From Narthecium ossifragum (lineage: Eukaryota; Streptophyta; Magnoliopsida; Dioscoreales; Nartheciaceae), in NCBI GenBank assembly GCA_963920575.1, contig OY986968.1, positions 23,008,129-23,072,128 on the forward strand: DNA of 64,000 nt, in the 5' to 3' direction. The notes beneath the pieces are model-generated. The model worked only from the letters and a program-made list of their open reading frames with translations, was not told the origin of the DNA and searched no databases. Below, piece by piece: positions 21,116 through 33,006 of the stretch. How positions within the stretch are numbered: the stretch's first letter is position 1; every line of letters starts with the position of its first letter. The position numbers were made by a program, and so were the translations under genes.

Positions 21116-23633
21116 GCGCATTCACTGATAATGGATTCCCTTTCCCTTCATATCTTCTGTGTCCTAGCCAAAAAGAGTTTGGCTAACTTCTTGATATATG
21201 ATGTTTGAGCCACTGACAATGGATTCTTTTTCCTTCTTATCTGTTGAGTCTTAGACACAAAGATTTCGACCAACTTCGTGATCTATCTTTTTGAGCATCA
21301 CACATATAACACTAATCCAAAATTCTTCTTCATCTCATGGTATTTGTTGCGTGAACTATATATATTCCCTGTAAATGTCAGTGCATAGAGATGGTGTGAA
21401 CTCTCTCTCTCACTCTCTCTCACACACACACATCTATTAGTGATGTACTTGCAGCAACAGTAAGGTGATATTATTATAATCTGTAGCTACACGCTTAATT
21501 ATTGTTCGCTCTTAAAAAAGCAATTCAATAAGGTTTTCTCTTTAAAATATTTTCCTTCTAGTTTTGGCACTTCATGGGATCATTTCGACAATCTGGAAAC
21601 TGCACGTTTAGCATGTATTTCAGGCGTATGAAGTAATGTGTTTGCTCAACATGTAAAATAAGGTTCTCTCTTTTAGAATGCCTTTTTCCTTCACATCTTC
21701 ACATCGTGAGTCTTAAGCTCCACTATGCCGATATTTGATGGGGCTTTATAGGCTATTTATTTGCTAATACTAATCATTATGCATGTATACTTGCCACTGC
21801 ATAAAGTTAATATATTTCTGAATTCAGTTTTTTTTTCCCCTCGGATTCAGGAGAGAGGACATTTGGGGTGCTGACGAAGATTGATCTTATGGATAAGGGT
21901 ACAGATGCAGTTGACGTAAGTGCATTTGTTTTGATTATTCGTGTCACTGCTCATGATTATTATAATCTTACCACCTATGGCTTCTACAAAATATGCAATT
22001 GAAGGTTCTTCAAAATCTAAATCTTCGTGTCTGACTTTCTATAACAATTTTCTTTCTTGTATGTACTTACTATTGTAGAAATGATAGTCTAATATGTTCT
22101 TTCAGTGTTGCTTAAAATGTTATTAACCATTTGCCTTGATTTTAATCTATTTTGTATCCTGTTTTCGTAAAGAAGCAGTATTCATGTTTTATGAGCTTCT
22201 TTTGTCGATTCTTTCTCAACACAATTTCTATAGGTTGACCTAGTTGGATCAATCAGTCAAAATGGTTTTATTTACTGAATCCTCAGAAATATATCTTGCT
22301 TCAAGTAGTTAAGGAATTATCTTCATGCTGTATTTTGCTTTTTTTGCCTTCAGAATTTTGGCTAGCTATTATTTCTCTCAAAAATTAGTTTTAATTATCT
22401 GGATTTCTTGTCCGTGAAAAGCATCGTCAGAACTCCTTAGGACTAACTTATGCTATTTTATAGATATTGGAAGGAAAATCATACCGACTGCAATTTCCAT
22501 GGATTGGTGTTGTTAATCGCTCTCAAGCTGACATTATTAAGAGCGTCAACATGATTGCTGCTAGGCGTAGAGAGCGTGAGTATTTTGCAAGCAGCCCAGA
22601 GTACAAGCATCTTTCTCACAGAATGGGTTCCGAGCATCTTGAGAAGATGCTCTCAAAGGTTTGGCAATCAATTCAGCTGTTCAATGTATTTAGGTGTACA
22701 CTTGTGACTGGTCTTCGTTGAACTTTAAGTTGATCATAAACATATTGCGATGAATTTATTTGCAGCATTTGGAATCAGTAATCAAGTCTCGTATCCCAGG
22801 CCTCCAGTCTCTCATCAGTAAAACTATTGCTGAAATTGAAGCTGAACTTAGCCGTCTTGGAAAGCCCATTGCTGCAGATTCAGGAGTAAGTTGTTTTTCG
22901 GAGGTCTGACTGATTGAGTTTTGCTTTTATGATGCTCTTGGAATAGAAATTTCATTTTCTGGAAAGCAATTCGTTCAGCTAGGCGTGTGACATCTTAAGC
23001 ATAGAATTCCAGAGCATTGTACAATCCTACTCTTCATTTGGAACTTATGTCACTGTGGTTGAGAGATGTCAAATATTGTTTTTGTCTGGAACATTTCCAA
23101 TCCTGGGAATTCTGAGGTTTGTTCTCGGTTGCATGAGTTTGAAATGTGAAAACTTTAAGAGAATGTCTCTGTTATGTGACCTTGAATATTTTTTAGGCAG
23201 TCCTTTCTGCATACAAAAGTTTGATGGAAATGTGCTACTTATCTCTAGAGCGCTGGCATTGCACTAATAATTTCGAACCACGAATTTGGCGTCTTATGGT
23301 CCTCTGGACTTATTGAAGGCTGGTTCCATAGAGCAAAATGTTGGGTTGATAATGCAGATGATGTTGGCGATGGTGATCCTGGTTTGATATTCTGATAATC
23401 TAGAGATTGTAACCTACGCGTTAGTTCTGTTGTATATATCTTAATCCGTCTTCATGCATCTCAACTTTTTTGTCTGCCACGTTTTGTTTGTTTTTTGCTT
23501 CATATTGAATGATATAGTGATGGTTTTTTATCTTCCAGGGCAAAATGTACGCAATTATGGAGATTTGCCTTGTTTTTGATCAAATTTACAAAGAACATCT
23601 TGATGGAGTGTGAGGCCCACTTGCTTTGTCTAC

Positions 23634-25286
23634 ATGCAGGTGCCCAAGTTGATGAATGATTGTGATAGAGAGACAGACTATAGCGGAAAACCTGTACAAG
23701 AAGCTTACCGGGTGGAGGACGTGATGAGTGTCTGTGAGGGGGCGAGGTGCTCTAATAAAGAACCGGGGGAGGGGGGTTCGTCGCCGCCCCGGCCACCGGA
23801 TGCTCCGGCTGGGATTGAGCGAAAGTCAGGGGAGTCTCTGAGGAAGGATGGTGATGCTGGGGGAGCCAGGTTGGGACGTAAGGCTTCCTATGCCGCAGCG
23901 GCTGGATTACGGCCGAGGTCATCGATTGTCACTGAGGAAGAGTTGAAGCGGTTGGGGCCCCTGTATTCCGACGAGGTGGTGCTAGATGACGAGCTTATGG
24001 AGCGATGTAACCAAAAATGGAGGTTCTCTCTGTTTGGGAAGTTTCTTGGACGGAGAATGCCACTGGGGCTCCTGAAGCACAGGCTCTCATTGCTATGGAA
24101 AATAATGAATGGGTTCAAGGTTGTTGATCTTGCCAGAGGAGTCTATGTTTTCCGGTTTGAGAATGAGCTGGATTTTCATCATGTGCTGACTATGGGTCCA
24201 TGGTCGGTGAATGGACAAATGCTCTCTCTTCTCCGATGGAGAGAGGACTATTGTCCGGTGGCGGAGGATTTTACTAAGGTTCCTATCTGGGTTCGTCTGC
24301 CGGAACTCCCGGTTGCCTGGTTCGACAAAGAAGCAGTGATGAGGATAGTAGCCTCTATTGGAGCACCCTTGCAGGTGGATCTGGTGACGGAGGAGGTCGA
24401 TCGTGGCCGGTATGCCCGGGTATGCGTAGAGGTAGACATTAGCCAGGAGATTAAGGTGGGGACTGTGGTGAGGACGAGAAATACGGCCCGCTTCGTGGAT
24501 TTCATCTACGAGCATGTCAAGATTTGTGAAAGGTGTGCACGGATAGGGCATGGTGAGGGATCCTGCAAGACCAAGGCCAGCCCTAGGGCCAATAACCAGG
24601 GGAATGGGGTGAAAACATCCATGGCCGGCGGAGGTGGTGTGGTAGGGATGGATGAAGACATCCCACCAGGGTTCAACGGGGAGGAGAACCAGAAGAAGAC
24701 ATCGGAGGAGAATCAGAAGAAGACCGCGGAGGAGAACAACTCACTGAGATGTGGGGAGATCCCACCGGAGGTGCTGGCGGCGGCTGCCGGAGAATGGCAT
24801 GTCGTCCATAATAGCCGGCGAGGCGGTAGAGGTGGACAGCGTGGCATGGGTGTACGTGCGCCGCGTATGGACCCGAACCTCGAGGCAACGCGTAATGCGG
24901 ATGGAGCTCCACGTGGAGGACGATCTGACGCCAGGCCGTTAGAGGCGAGGAATCTGACAGCTGGTAGGCAGGGGCAGCGGGACGACACCGGTACGCTGAG
25001 GCCGCGACGGGTTGGGGAGGAGAGAGGCCAACTGGATCGGGGTGACGTCGATGGGAGAGATATCAGGGAAGAAGATTCGAGAAGGGGACACGTGGAGTTA
25101 ACCCGTGGAAAGATCTCTCTGGAAGGGTGGGGGAGTGGCTTCACGGGCCAACCCAAGGGAATAGGCCCATTACGTTCCAGGCCAAGGGTTCTAATGGGCT
25201 CGCTGAGAGAGGAGGAAAGGTCGCATATCGGACGAAGACCAACGCCGGGCTGGGCTCTCCGAGCAACTCCTCTAAGGAGAAGATAG
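23634..25286 (+). CDS. LINE ORF1, nucleic-acid-binding protein (frame broken near its end)
   Basis: ORF1 of plant L1 elements encodes an RNA-binding chaperone that coats the element's transcript. I place the start at the first ATG inside the LINE. A DUF4283-type domain spans roughly residues 110-210 (WRFSLFGKFLGRR, YVFRFENELDFHHVLTMGPW). A zf-CCHC_4 knuckle follows (CERCARIGHGEGSC, near residue 300), then a long basic Arg/Gly-rich tail. The frame ends at 25,286, but coding-like sequence goes on in another frame to 25,630 (acidic tail EEEDDTPLATMLVKLGRKKR). Its stop overlaps the ATG of ORF2 as ATGA. A frameshift between about 25,130 and 25,280 is the likely cause. Confidence 0.85.
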   Translation: MQVPKLMNDCDRETDYSGKPVQEAYRVEDVMSVCEGARCSNKEPGEGGSSPPRPPDAPAGIERKSGESLRKDGDAGGARLGRKASYAAAAGLRPRSSIVTEEELKRLGPLYSDEVVLDDELMERCNQKWRFSLFGKFLGRRMPLGLLKHRLSLLWKIMNGFKVVDLARGVYVFRFENELDFHHVLTMGPWSVNGQMLSLLRWREDYCPVAEDFTKVPIWVRLPELPVAWFDKEAVMRIVASIGAPLQVDLVTEEVDRGRYARVCVEVDISQEIKVGTVVRTRNTARFVDFIYEHVKICERCARIGHGEGSCKTKASPRANNQGNGVKTSMAGGGGVVGMDEDIPPGFNGEENQKKTSEENQKKTAEENNSLRCGEIPPEVLAAAAGEWHVVHNSRRGGRGGQRGMGVRAPRMDPNLEATRNADGAPRGGRSDARPLEARNLTAGRQGQRDDTGTLRPRRVGEERGQLDRGDVDGRDIREEDSRRGHVELTRGKISLEGWGSGFTGQPKGIGPLRSRPRVLMGSLREEERSHIGRRPTPGWALRATPLRRR

Positions 25287-25626
25287 CTAAGTCAAGACAG
25301 GGGCTCAGGAAGGATTTGAATTCTAATAGGTTCGCGGTTCTCACTGTGCCAGATTTCTCTAAGCAGAAGATGCCGATGGAGGGAACAGAGCAGGACATGG
25401 AGGAAGGACATGAGGAGAGCTTTCAACGGTTGAAAGACGCATTCGAATCACAAGAAGGGATGCCGATGACGGTACGGGGTGAAGGAAGCCAGACGCCGAT
25501 ACATCTCCCTCTGGAGGAGGAGGATGACACACCGTTGGCTACTATGCTGGTGAAGTTGGGTCGTAAGAAGAGAAGGTGTGCCTCTGCGCCAGATGAGCAA
25601 CTGGCCTTGGAAATTGCAGGTGCCCC

Positions 25627-28600
25627 ATGAAGTGCATGTTTTGGAACTGTCGAGGAGCAGGGCCTAAGCGCGTGGTGAGGTCTTGTTGCCGCGTTTTTTC
25701 AAACCATGCAGTATCTATTCTGTTCTTAGTGGATGTGCTAGTTGATAGTAACAAGCTTGGATGGGTTCAAAGGAAAATTGGAGCGAATTGGGGTAGCTTT
25801 CTTTTACCTTGTAGAGGTCGACATGGAGGAATATTGGCGTTGTGGAGGTTGGAGGTTGGGAGGGTATCTTTCATTGACTGGTCTTCCCAGGGGAGTCTTC
25901 TCCAGCCCAACCCTTGGTCACGTTGTTATTTCAGCTGTTTATGGCGCCACCAGGTATTCTGTCCGCAGAGAGCTATGGGAGACGTTGTCAAAGGCTGAGA
26001 AAGCAGGTCTACCTCATTTGATTGGAGGGGACTTCAATGCCATTCTGTCTGCCGAGGAAAAGAGGGGAGGCCCAGCATTCTCTTTTGGAGCTTCGGAGAG
26101 TGAATTTATGCAGTTCATTTGTATGAATGGACTTAGGGAGGTGGAGTTTGTTGGGACTAAATTTACTTGGACAAACCGGCAAGGTGGAGGGGCTAAGATA
26201 CTTAAGAGGTTGGATAGGGTGCTCTGCAATAATGCTTGGAAAGAGCTGCTCCCTGGAACTTCTGTTAAGCATCTGCCAAAGGTGGGTTCGGATCATTCTC
26301 CTATGCTTGTCTCGTTCCATGAAGTCTTGAAGAAGAAGGGCCCAGGCACGTTCAGATTGGAACATAGTTGGATGGTTCAACCAGAATTCAAAGAAGCTCT
26401 GGGTAGAGCCTGGAACTTCCCTTGCAGGGGATCTAGGCAGTTTCAATTTGCAACCAGAATTAAAGCTATTAAAAGAGTCGTCAAGGGATGGGATAAGAGG
26501 AGCAGAGCCACTGATGTGTTTGGAACTGGGAAGAAAATTGAGAAGTATATAGGGGAGTTGTATAAGTTGGAGGAATTGGGCACTCTGTCAGATGAGGATG
26601 ATATAATACTTCGCCGGCTAGAGGGGGAATGGGAACGTTTGTTGTTAGTTCAAGAGGCTCGGGCTGCGCAAAGAGGGCGCAGAGAATGGTTGGTGGCTGG
26701 GGATCAAAATTCGAGGTTCTTTCACCATATGGTGCAAATTCAGTCACATAAATCAAAGATCAAGGAAATTGTGGATGAGTCTGGTGAGGTCTATAGGGAT
26801 CAGCAAGGGATTGGACTTGTGTTGCAAAAGCACTTTGGAAAGGTTTGGGGTGATGATGCATCTTGCCCAGTCCTTTTGATGCCTGAGTTACCAAAGATTA
26901 GTAACATTTGGAAGGAGTGGCTAGTGGCGGAGGTTACAAAGGAAGAAATCCAGAGTGTGGTGTTCAAGCTTGGTAGGAACAAGTGTCCGGGTCCAGATGG
27001 TATACCGGCTGAGTTCTTCATCTCAAATTGGAGTGTAGTTGGAGAAGATTTCAGTTAGCTGGTTCAAGATTTCTTTCGGACTTCTAAACTCCCACCGGCA
27101 TGGAATGAAACTATGATCTCTCTTGTGCCCAAGTGTAGGTTTCCCAGGAGAGTGAAAGAGTTTCGCCCCATCAGCCTGTGTAATGTTGGCTACAAGGTAC
27201 TTACCTCCATTTTAGCAGATAGATTAAAAGGAGTTCTTGATGAGGTTGTTGGCAAAGAACAGTCTGCCTTTATAGAGGGTAGGAGCATTCTTGATAACAT
27301 CGATACAGCACAAGTGGTTCTTCACTCTATGGCTATTGCACCTAAGTCCCGGAGTCTAATGGTCCTTAAGGTGGACCTCATGTCAGCCTATGATAAGGTG
27401 AATTGGAACTTCTTGGAGGAGGTGATGGTGAGAATGGGTTTCCCTAATACATGGGTTAGGTGGGTGATGACATGTATTAGAGGTGCGATGTTCTCTTTTA
27501 TTATTAACGGCGAAGTGCATGGTAGAGTGCGGCCAAGATGCGGTATCAGGTAGGGTGATCCTCTGTCCCCATACCTGTTTGTCCTGGTGCAAGAAGTGCT
27601 TTCAAGGATTTTGGATTCCCCGGGATCAAGACTGGAAGGCCTGCAGTTCAGAAGATCGGAGGTGAGATTGTCCCATTTGCTTTACGCGGATGATTGCTTG
27701 ATTACATCTCGTGCTACCTGCTCAGAGGCTCGGAAGTTAAGGCTCAAGATGACCCAGTTCAAGATGCTAAGTGGACTGGAAATGAATCCCTCCAAATCCA
27801 CAATCAAATTTTCCAAGGTTCTCTCAAAACAGAGATGCATTGCTATTTGTGGAATCCTAAAGGTGGGTGTGGCTAAGGGAAGTTGGAGGTACCTAGGGGC
27901 TCCAATTAGTGAGAAAAAATTAAGAGCTGCTGATTTTGCCCCGATGGTGGAGAAGATGGTGAACAGGGTTCTGAAGTGGCAAGGGAAGGCCTTATCGGAA
28001 GCTGGAAGAGTTACTTTGTTGAAGTCCGTTATACAGAGTATACCAGTGTTTGCGATGTTCACTTCTGACGTCCCAGTTAAGGTTATTCGGCAGATGGAAC
28101 AGGTTTGTAGATCCTTTCTTTGGCAAGGAAGAAGATCGGGTTTCAGTGTAGTCGGTTGGAATGAAGTTTGTAAGCCAAAAGAGCAGGGAGGGCTTGGACT
28201 CAAAGATTTCTCGCTGTGGCAAAGAGCATTAAAAATGAAGAGAGCGGCGGTTTTCCTGGGAAGAGAAGAGAGTATCTGGACAAAAACTGCAGCTGCGAAA
28301 TATGGTTGGAAGGGGGTCCTTCCATCGTGTGCTAGCAACAAAGGCTCAGCTCACTGGAGAACAGTCTGCAGGGCAGTAGATGATCTTAGGCTGGGTTTGC
28401 GTTGGACCCCAGGACAACAGAGCAAGGTGAGTGTTATGAGGGACTACTGGGTGCTAGATGAAGCTTTGGCTGTTAAACCAACTCTTTGCTGGGGAGATAG
28501 AACAGAGCACTTGGTGGTTGGTGATCTTCTGAATCGCCACGGATGGAATTCTACCTTACTGAAGGAGCTCTTTCATCAGGACATAGTACAAGCTATAGTT

Positions 28601-29641
28601 GCTTTGCCGGTACCAAGGAACCAGGTGGATGAAGCTAGGTGGGAATATAATGGGACTGGTAGGGTGACGGTATCCTCTGCTTATAACCTGCTCTCCCAGA
28701 GGTTCAGAACTAACTGGTTTTGCAAGGAGACGATTAATTGGAAAAATCTTTGGAGATTACCTGTTGGACCAAGAGTTAAGCAGTTTTTGTGGAAGGCTCT
28801 TAAGGGTAGGTTGCCTGTTCGTGAGGCCTTATGGAGGTTCTGTTGTGCCACTGATCGTGGCTGTCCTAAGTGCGGTGCAAGCGCTGAGACGGTGGAGCAT
28901 GTGTTATTTGAATGCCAGTATACCAGGGAAGTGGTAGACACTCTGCTGCTTGATTTAGGAGTTGGTAGCTGTGCTTGGGGACCTGAACATTTGATAGGTG
29001 CTATTGATCGCTCATCCAGCCAACCGGGAATCCTCAAACTGAAAGCTTACTTGGGTTATGGGTTATGGATAACTTGGAAGGACCGTAATAGTAGAGTTTT
29101 TGAGGGTGTGGGAGAAACGCCTGGAGTCTTGGCTCAGAGAGCCAAAAGACTGGCAGAGGAATACCTTAGGTGCAAGGCGCTGAGCAGAATGGAGAGAGCA
29201 GGGAGAACTTTAAAGGACATGTGGATCTACAAAGTTGATGCCTCACGGGACCCTGCAACAGGTGTTGCTGCCGTTGCGGTGGTAGAGATCGATGAGAAGG
29301 AGGAGTATTGCTGGGCTAGAGGAGAAATAATATCGGCGAGGAATGTGGTTGAAGCAGAGGCTTTAGCTATTCTTAGAGCTCTGTTGTGGGCTGCTGAAAG
29401 GAACAGACGAAGGATTGTTATTGAATCTGATGCCTTGGATGTGGTAGAGGTGATCAATGGAGACAAAAGCTAGCCCAGAGAGATGGAGCACGTGGCGAAG
29501 CAAGTTTGGAAGCTCATTCTTGGATTTGATTCGGTTATGATTTTATTTGTTCCACGTACATGCAATGTAATGGCGGATAGAGTGGCAAGGTGGTGCAGAG
29601 TCAACTGCACTGGGTTTGTTTGGCAGCAGGATGGGGATTAA
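25627..29641 (+). pseudogene. LINE ORF2: endonuclease, reverse transcriptase, RNase H (multiply broken)
   Basis: ORF2 would nick the target and prime reverse transcription. It starts MKCMFWNCRGAG (AP endonuclease N-terminus) at 25,627. The reading then moves to another frame at about 25,865-25,900 (frameshift) and goes on with IGGDFNAILS and KVGSDHSPML. The reverse transcriptase has KVDLMSAYDKVNW and the catalytic box LLYADD. After it come a zf-RVT module (CPKCGASAETVEHVLFEC) and a C-terminal RNase H (VDASRDPATG, VEAEALAIL, ESDALDVV). Three in-frame TAG codons lie at 27,056, 27,551 and 29,471. The copy cannot mobilise itself. Confidence 0.92.
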
Positions 29642-31246
29642 CCTCCCTGGATAGGATGCTGTAAATAAACTTTAGCCCTTGGGCTCAATTCATCAAAAAA
29701 AAATCTTGATGGAGTGTGAGTATTTTTATTACTTCCATATTGATAATTGATTATGCCTTCTCTGGACAAATGCTTTACCTCATAACCTATGATGGGTTTG
29801 TGTTGACTATATATTACCTACAATTGCATTTGTTGCAGTATTTCTGACTTGTTTCTACTATGAAATTGAGAAACATATGTTGAGTTCAAAACTAACCTTC
29901 ACTGATTATTATAGTATGTAGTCATGGAGGATTATTGGATTGTTTTGTATGGATACCTTTGTAACCGCTGACTCGAATCAAAGTTATTTAGGTAGTCCTG
30001 ACCGTCTGTCCTCCATCCTAGAATGACAAATGCTGGAGGTTGTAATATGCTTCATCAAATATCATGGGATACCTCGATCCTAGCGTCTTGATTATATTAC
30101 CATATTCTTCTCCTCGTGGACATATGAAGTATTTGTGTGTGTAATGTGTTCGTGGTTTGCAGTAGACAATGCTAGCACATAATGCACAAGATAGTGCAAG
30201 CTCTCTCTCTCTAAAAAAAACTGTAACATAGTTGATGAGTGAATTGGAAATTAAGCCTTTGAAGTGGAGTCATTCCAGTATGATTTCACTCTTTTGTCAG
30301 ATTTGTGTATCATAGTAACGTGTGTTCTGAGTGTTTGGATGAATTTAAGTTTACATTTTGTTATTTTTGACAAAAAAAGTCATATATAACAATATTAGCC
30401 AAATAAAGGCTTATATAACAGTATTTCGGTGAATTTAAGCTCCTGGAAAAAGGTCCCAGTATTAGCCAAAAACTCTGCTTTCTGATTTGCTTCCCCGTTA
30501 GGAGAAAATTCTTTTTTTTTTAATTGGTTAATAGAATTGTAGAACTCTTCTATTCTTGCTGAACGGGACTTAAGTACATTACAAGGAAAATCTAGATGCT
30601 TACTTTCCTTTTTCTTTTGGTCCAGATGCTGATTCTTCGAATTTTTTGTCATGCCAAAGCATGTATTTTGATTCTTTCTTTGCTCCTGGTTAACCAATGA
30701 TATATCATGCTTTACAGTCGGCCCGGTTGTGAAAAAGTCTACAATGTTTTTGACAATCAACTGCCTGCAGCAATGAAGCGTTTGAAGTTTGACAAGCATC
30801 TTTCCATGGAGAATGTTAGAAAGCTAATTACTGAAGCTGATGGATACCAACCTCACTTGATAGCTCCTGAGCAAGGATATCGTCGTCTTATTGAATCATC
30901 CTTGGTCAGCATCAGAGGTCCTGCAGAGGCGGCTGTTGATGCGGTATTTAACAGAACCTTATTTAAATAGCTTCTGGGGAAGTCTATTAGCTTGCCATTT
31001 GATATTAAGTTTGATTTTGTTTTTGTTTTTTTTGCTCATTAAGCTTAACCGATCTTCCTTTTTGAACTGTTTAGATGCTTGCTCATGTCCAGGCTTTAAC
31101 TTATTAGTTGTTATTCTAGTGTTACCGATTGGTTTTTCGTTTCATTTTGTGATTGTGTTTTAATGACTTGTCATTATATTCTTTCTTTCTTTCAGGTTCA
31201 TTCTATATTGAAGGATCTGGTCCACAAGGCCGTCAACGAGACTGCA

Positions 31247-32040
31247 GTAGGTTTTTCACCATTATGCTCTGTGATAATTGGCAGTTTGAGCACCCTGAGT
31301 GTTTCGCCTTAACGAACATAACCTAAACACTAAATTTCAACAATTTTGTGGACAAGATTGGTGGTTTAGTGAAGGATGGAGATTAGCTGTTTCTGAAAAT
31401 TTCTTTTCATGTCTAGTTTTGTGATACTAGCTTGTTTGCGAAGATTGCGTTTGTTGCAGACTTTCATCTTCAATGTAGAAGTCAGCATCCACTAGAAGAG
31501 GGTTTAGGGCATCTTATAAGTTTTATAAGTTCTAGGTTCCGTCACTTCATAGTGCTCAGTGAACGAGTGTAAGCTTCGCTGCCTGAGAGCACCTGTAGAC
31601 CAAGTGGAAGTAGGAATGTGTCCTTTTGAAATGTTGGCTCATAGTGGTTTGATTCCACAGAGAATGAGAAGTTCCACCCCTTTCACTTAGGTTAGTTGAA
31701 AGATTAGGAATTTTCATCTCTGTTCCTTCTCAATCCTCTAGTCTGTTGGGCTTAGGCCAATTCTTTGAGATGCATTTGACCGACACCAAGGACTTAGGAT
31801 GATTGGGTTGAGGGCTGCCTTCTCTTCCCCTCGCTCTTGTTTTCCCCATTAAGGTCATGATGAACTTACCCATGGATTAGCGTGCCACTAGCATGCTTCG
31901 TGGCGTTTAGTAGTATGGCTGGTGCGGGCACGGTCTATGCCAGTCGGCTGTGCCGACACTAGATGATTGTGCCGGTGGCTTACTGGCAATATTAGTATTG
32001 GCCTGTGCCGACCTTGTTGACCAGCACGGAAATCCTTTAA
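31247..32040. other. Non-coding part of the right arm
   Basis: No exon is recognisable here, and the DRP1 exons that should follow KAVNETA are absent. The stretch matches 15,965-16,716 in inverted orientation. Its outer end carries several variants of GTGCCGAC/GTGCCGGT (31,950-32,025), which look like short subterminal repeats at the edge of the DRP1-bearing insertion. Confidence 0.7.
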
Positions 32041-32600
32041 GCCAGACCAAAATTTGGCACTACACGTTGATTTCATTAAAATAATTGTGCTTGTTGGTAC
32101 TTGGTAGGACAATTGTCTATCCAGTATACACTCAGTTTCAGTGAAATAATTGTGACGTGGGGATACAATATGCCTGCATCATACCCTTTTTCTTTTCGTA
32201 CTTTTCTTCTTCTTTTTTCCTTTCTTAGTACCTCAACTAAAAATCCTTTGGTCATGGCTGGAAAACAGCCTGGTGATGCAGAACTTGTCTACACATCAGC
32301 AACTAAGGCAGAAAAAGAGCTCAACTTGAAGTATGCATTGATCTCTTTTGCCCACATGAATTTGCGTTTGCATTCATATGCCTTAAAGCAGTTTTTGTTT
32401 GTGACTTAGGGCCATTCAGCATCATCCATGATTCTGTTTTGTGAGCAAACCTTTCAAAACGAACAGGGCAATATGCTTACCTCAGTCTCGCTCTTTGCGT
32501 ACTCTATTGGTTTGGCAAGTTCATTGGTTTCCTTCATATGCATGATTGGTTATGAACCAACCCTCTGTGTGGCTTGGTTATGTATTATACTTATAAACAC
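32041..32600 (+). pseudogene. UGE gene fragment (exon 8 and flanking introns)
   Basis: 32,239-32,331 matches UGE exon 8 (MAGKQPGDAELVYTSATKAE against [20 protein letters not shown]). Sequence before and after matches the native introns at about 36,720-36,770 and 35,930-36,060. The acceptor AG before the exon is lost, exon 9 is missing and no reading frame continues. It is in plus orientation, opposite to the intact gene 3 kb away. The left palindrome arm lacks this part. Confidence 0.85.
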
Positions 32601-33006
32601 CTTTAGGTAGGAACCTACTTCCTTTTCAAGTTGCTCATAAACATGGAATCTTTCTACTGAAGTCACCACTTGAACTTAGTAAACTTCACGAGCACTATAT
32701 TGAAACACTTAATTTCTTCGCTGTAGAGCGGTCAATTTTTTAGTTTTGCTCGCAGGCTCACAAATGGAGTTTGCTTATTATATACTTGGTACTCTTTATT
32801 TCAGACTAAGCAATTGTCATCAATGTTGGATGAGGACCCAAAATCATGTCGATGTGGGATATTCTGTGCTATAAGGGAAAACGAGATTCTTAATGTAAGC
32901 AAAACTAAAACTGGACAAGGCAAATAGATTAAGAGCAGTAATCCTGCACAAATCAGGAGCTCAATGCCGAATACACATTAATTCCTCCAGGAGGGTTTAA
33001 AAGACT
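32601..33006. other. Intergenic, downstream of the F-box gene
   Basis: I see no coding sequence. Part of it is presumably the 3' UTR of the minus-strand F-box gene. Confidence 0.5.

Larger units (their letters stand above)
23597..29720 (+). mobile_element. L1-type LINE retrotransposon with 18-bp TSD and poly(A)
   Basis: The element spans 23,615-29,702 (about 6.1 kb). It is flanked by the direct repeat ATCTTGATGGAGTGTGAG at 23,597-23,614 and 29,703-29,720, and ends with the tail TTGGGCTCAATTCATC followed by poly(A). It holds ORF1 and ORF2 and starts only about 20 bp before ORF1, so it may lack part of the 5' UTR. The target duplication is a DRP1 exon end plus splice donor; the left arm keeps the empty site (18,241-18,260). 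Confidence 0.95.
21851..31246 (+). pseudogene. DRP1: Dynamin-related protein 1 middle exons, right arm (open frame, LINE in intron)
   Basis: These are the same six exons as in the left arm, on the plus strand: 21,851-21,915; 22,464-22,658; 22,766-22,885; 23,539-23,609; 30,718-30,943; 31,196-31,246. Lengths and phases are identical to the left arm and I see no stop in the joined frame. It still lacks the N-terminal GTPase exons with the P-loop and everything after KAVNETA, so at most about a third of a ~610-residue DRP1 could be made. Intron 4 holds a complete LINE inserted five bases after the splice donor. I infer a captured or duplicated gene fragment, not a working gene. Confidence 0.88.

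Noticed and set aside
20860..21180. The palindrome as a chimeric-read assembly artefact
   Set aside because: An artefactual foldback would give identical arms. These arms differ by several percent and carry different insertions with proper target duplications, so they have had separate histories.
21851..31246. Right-arm DRP1 as a functional gene
   Set aside because: It lacks the exons for the GTPase P-loop and the C-terminal effector domain, although its six exons are open.
21400..32060. DRP1 block as a Helitron or CACTA element
   Set aside because: No TC...CTRR with terminal hairpin and no CACTA/TAGTG pair could be placed at the edges.
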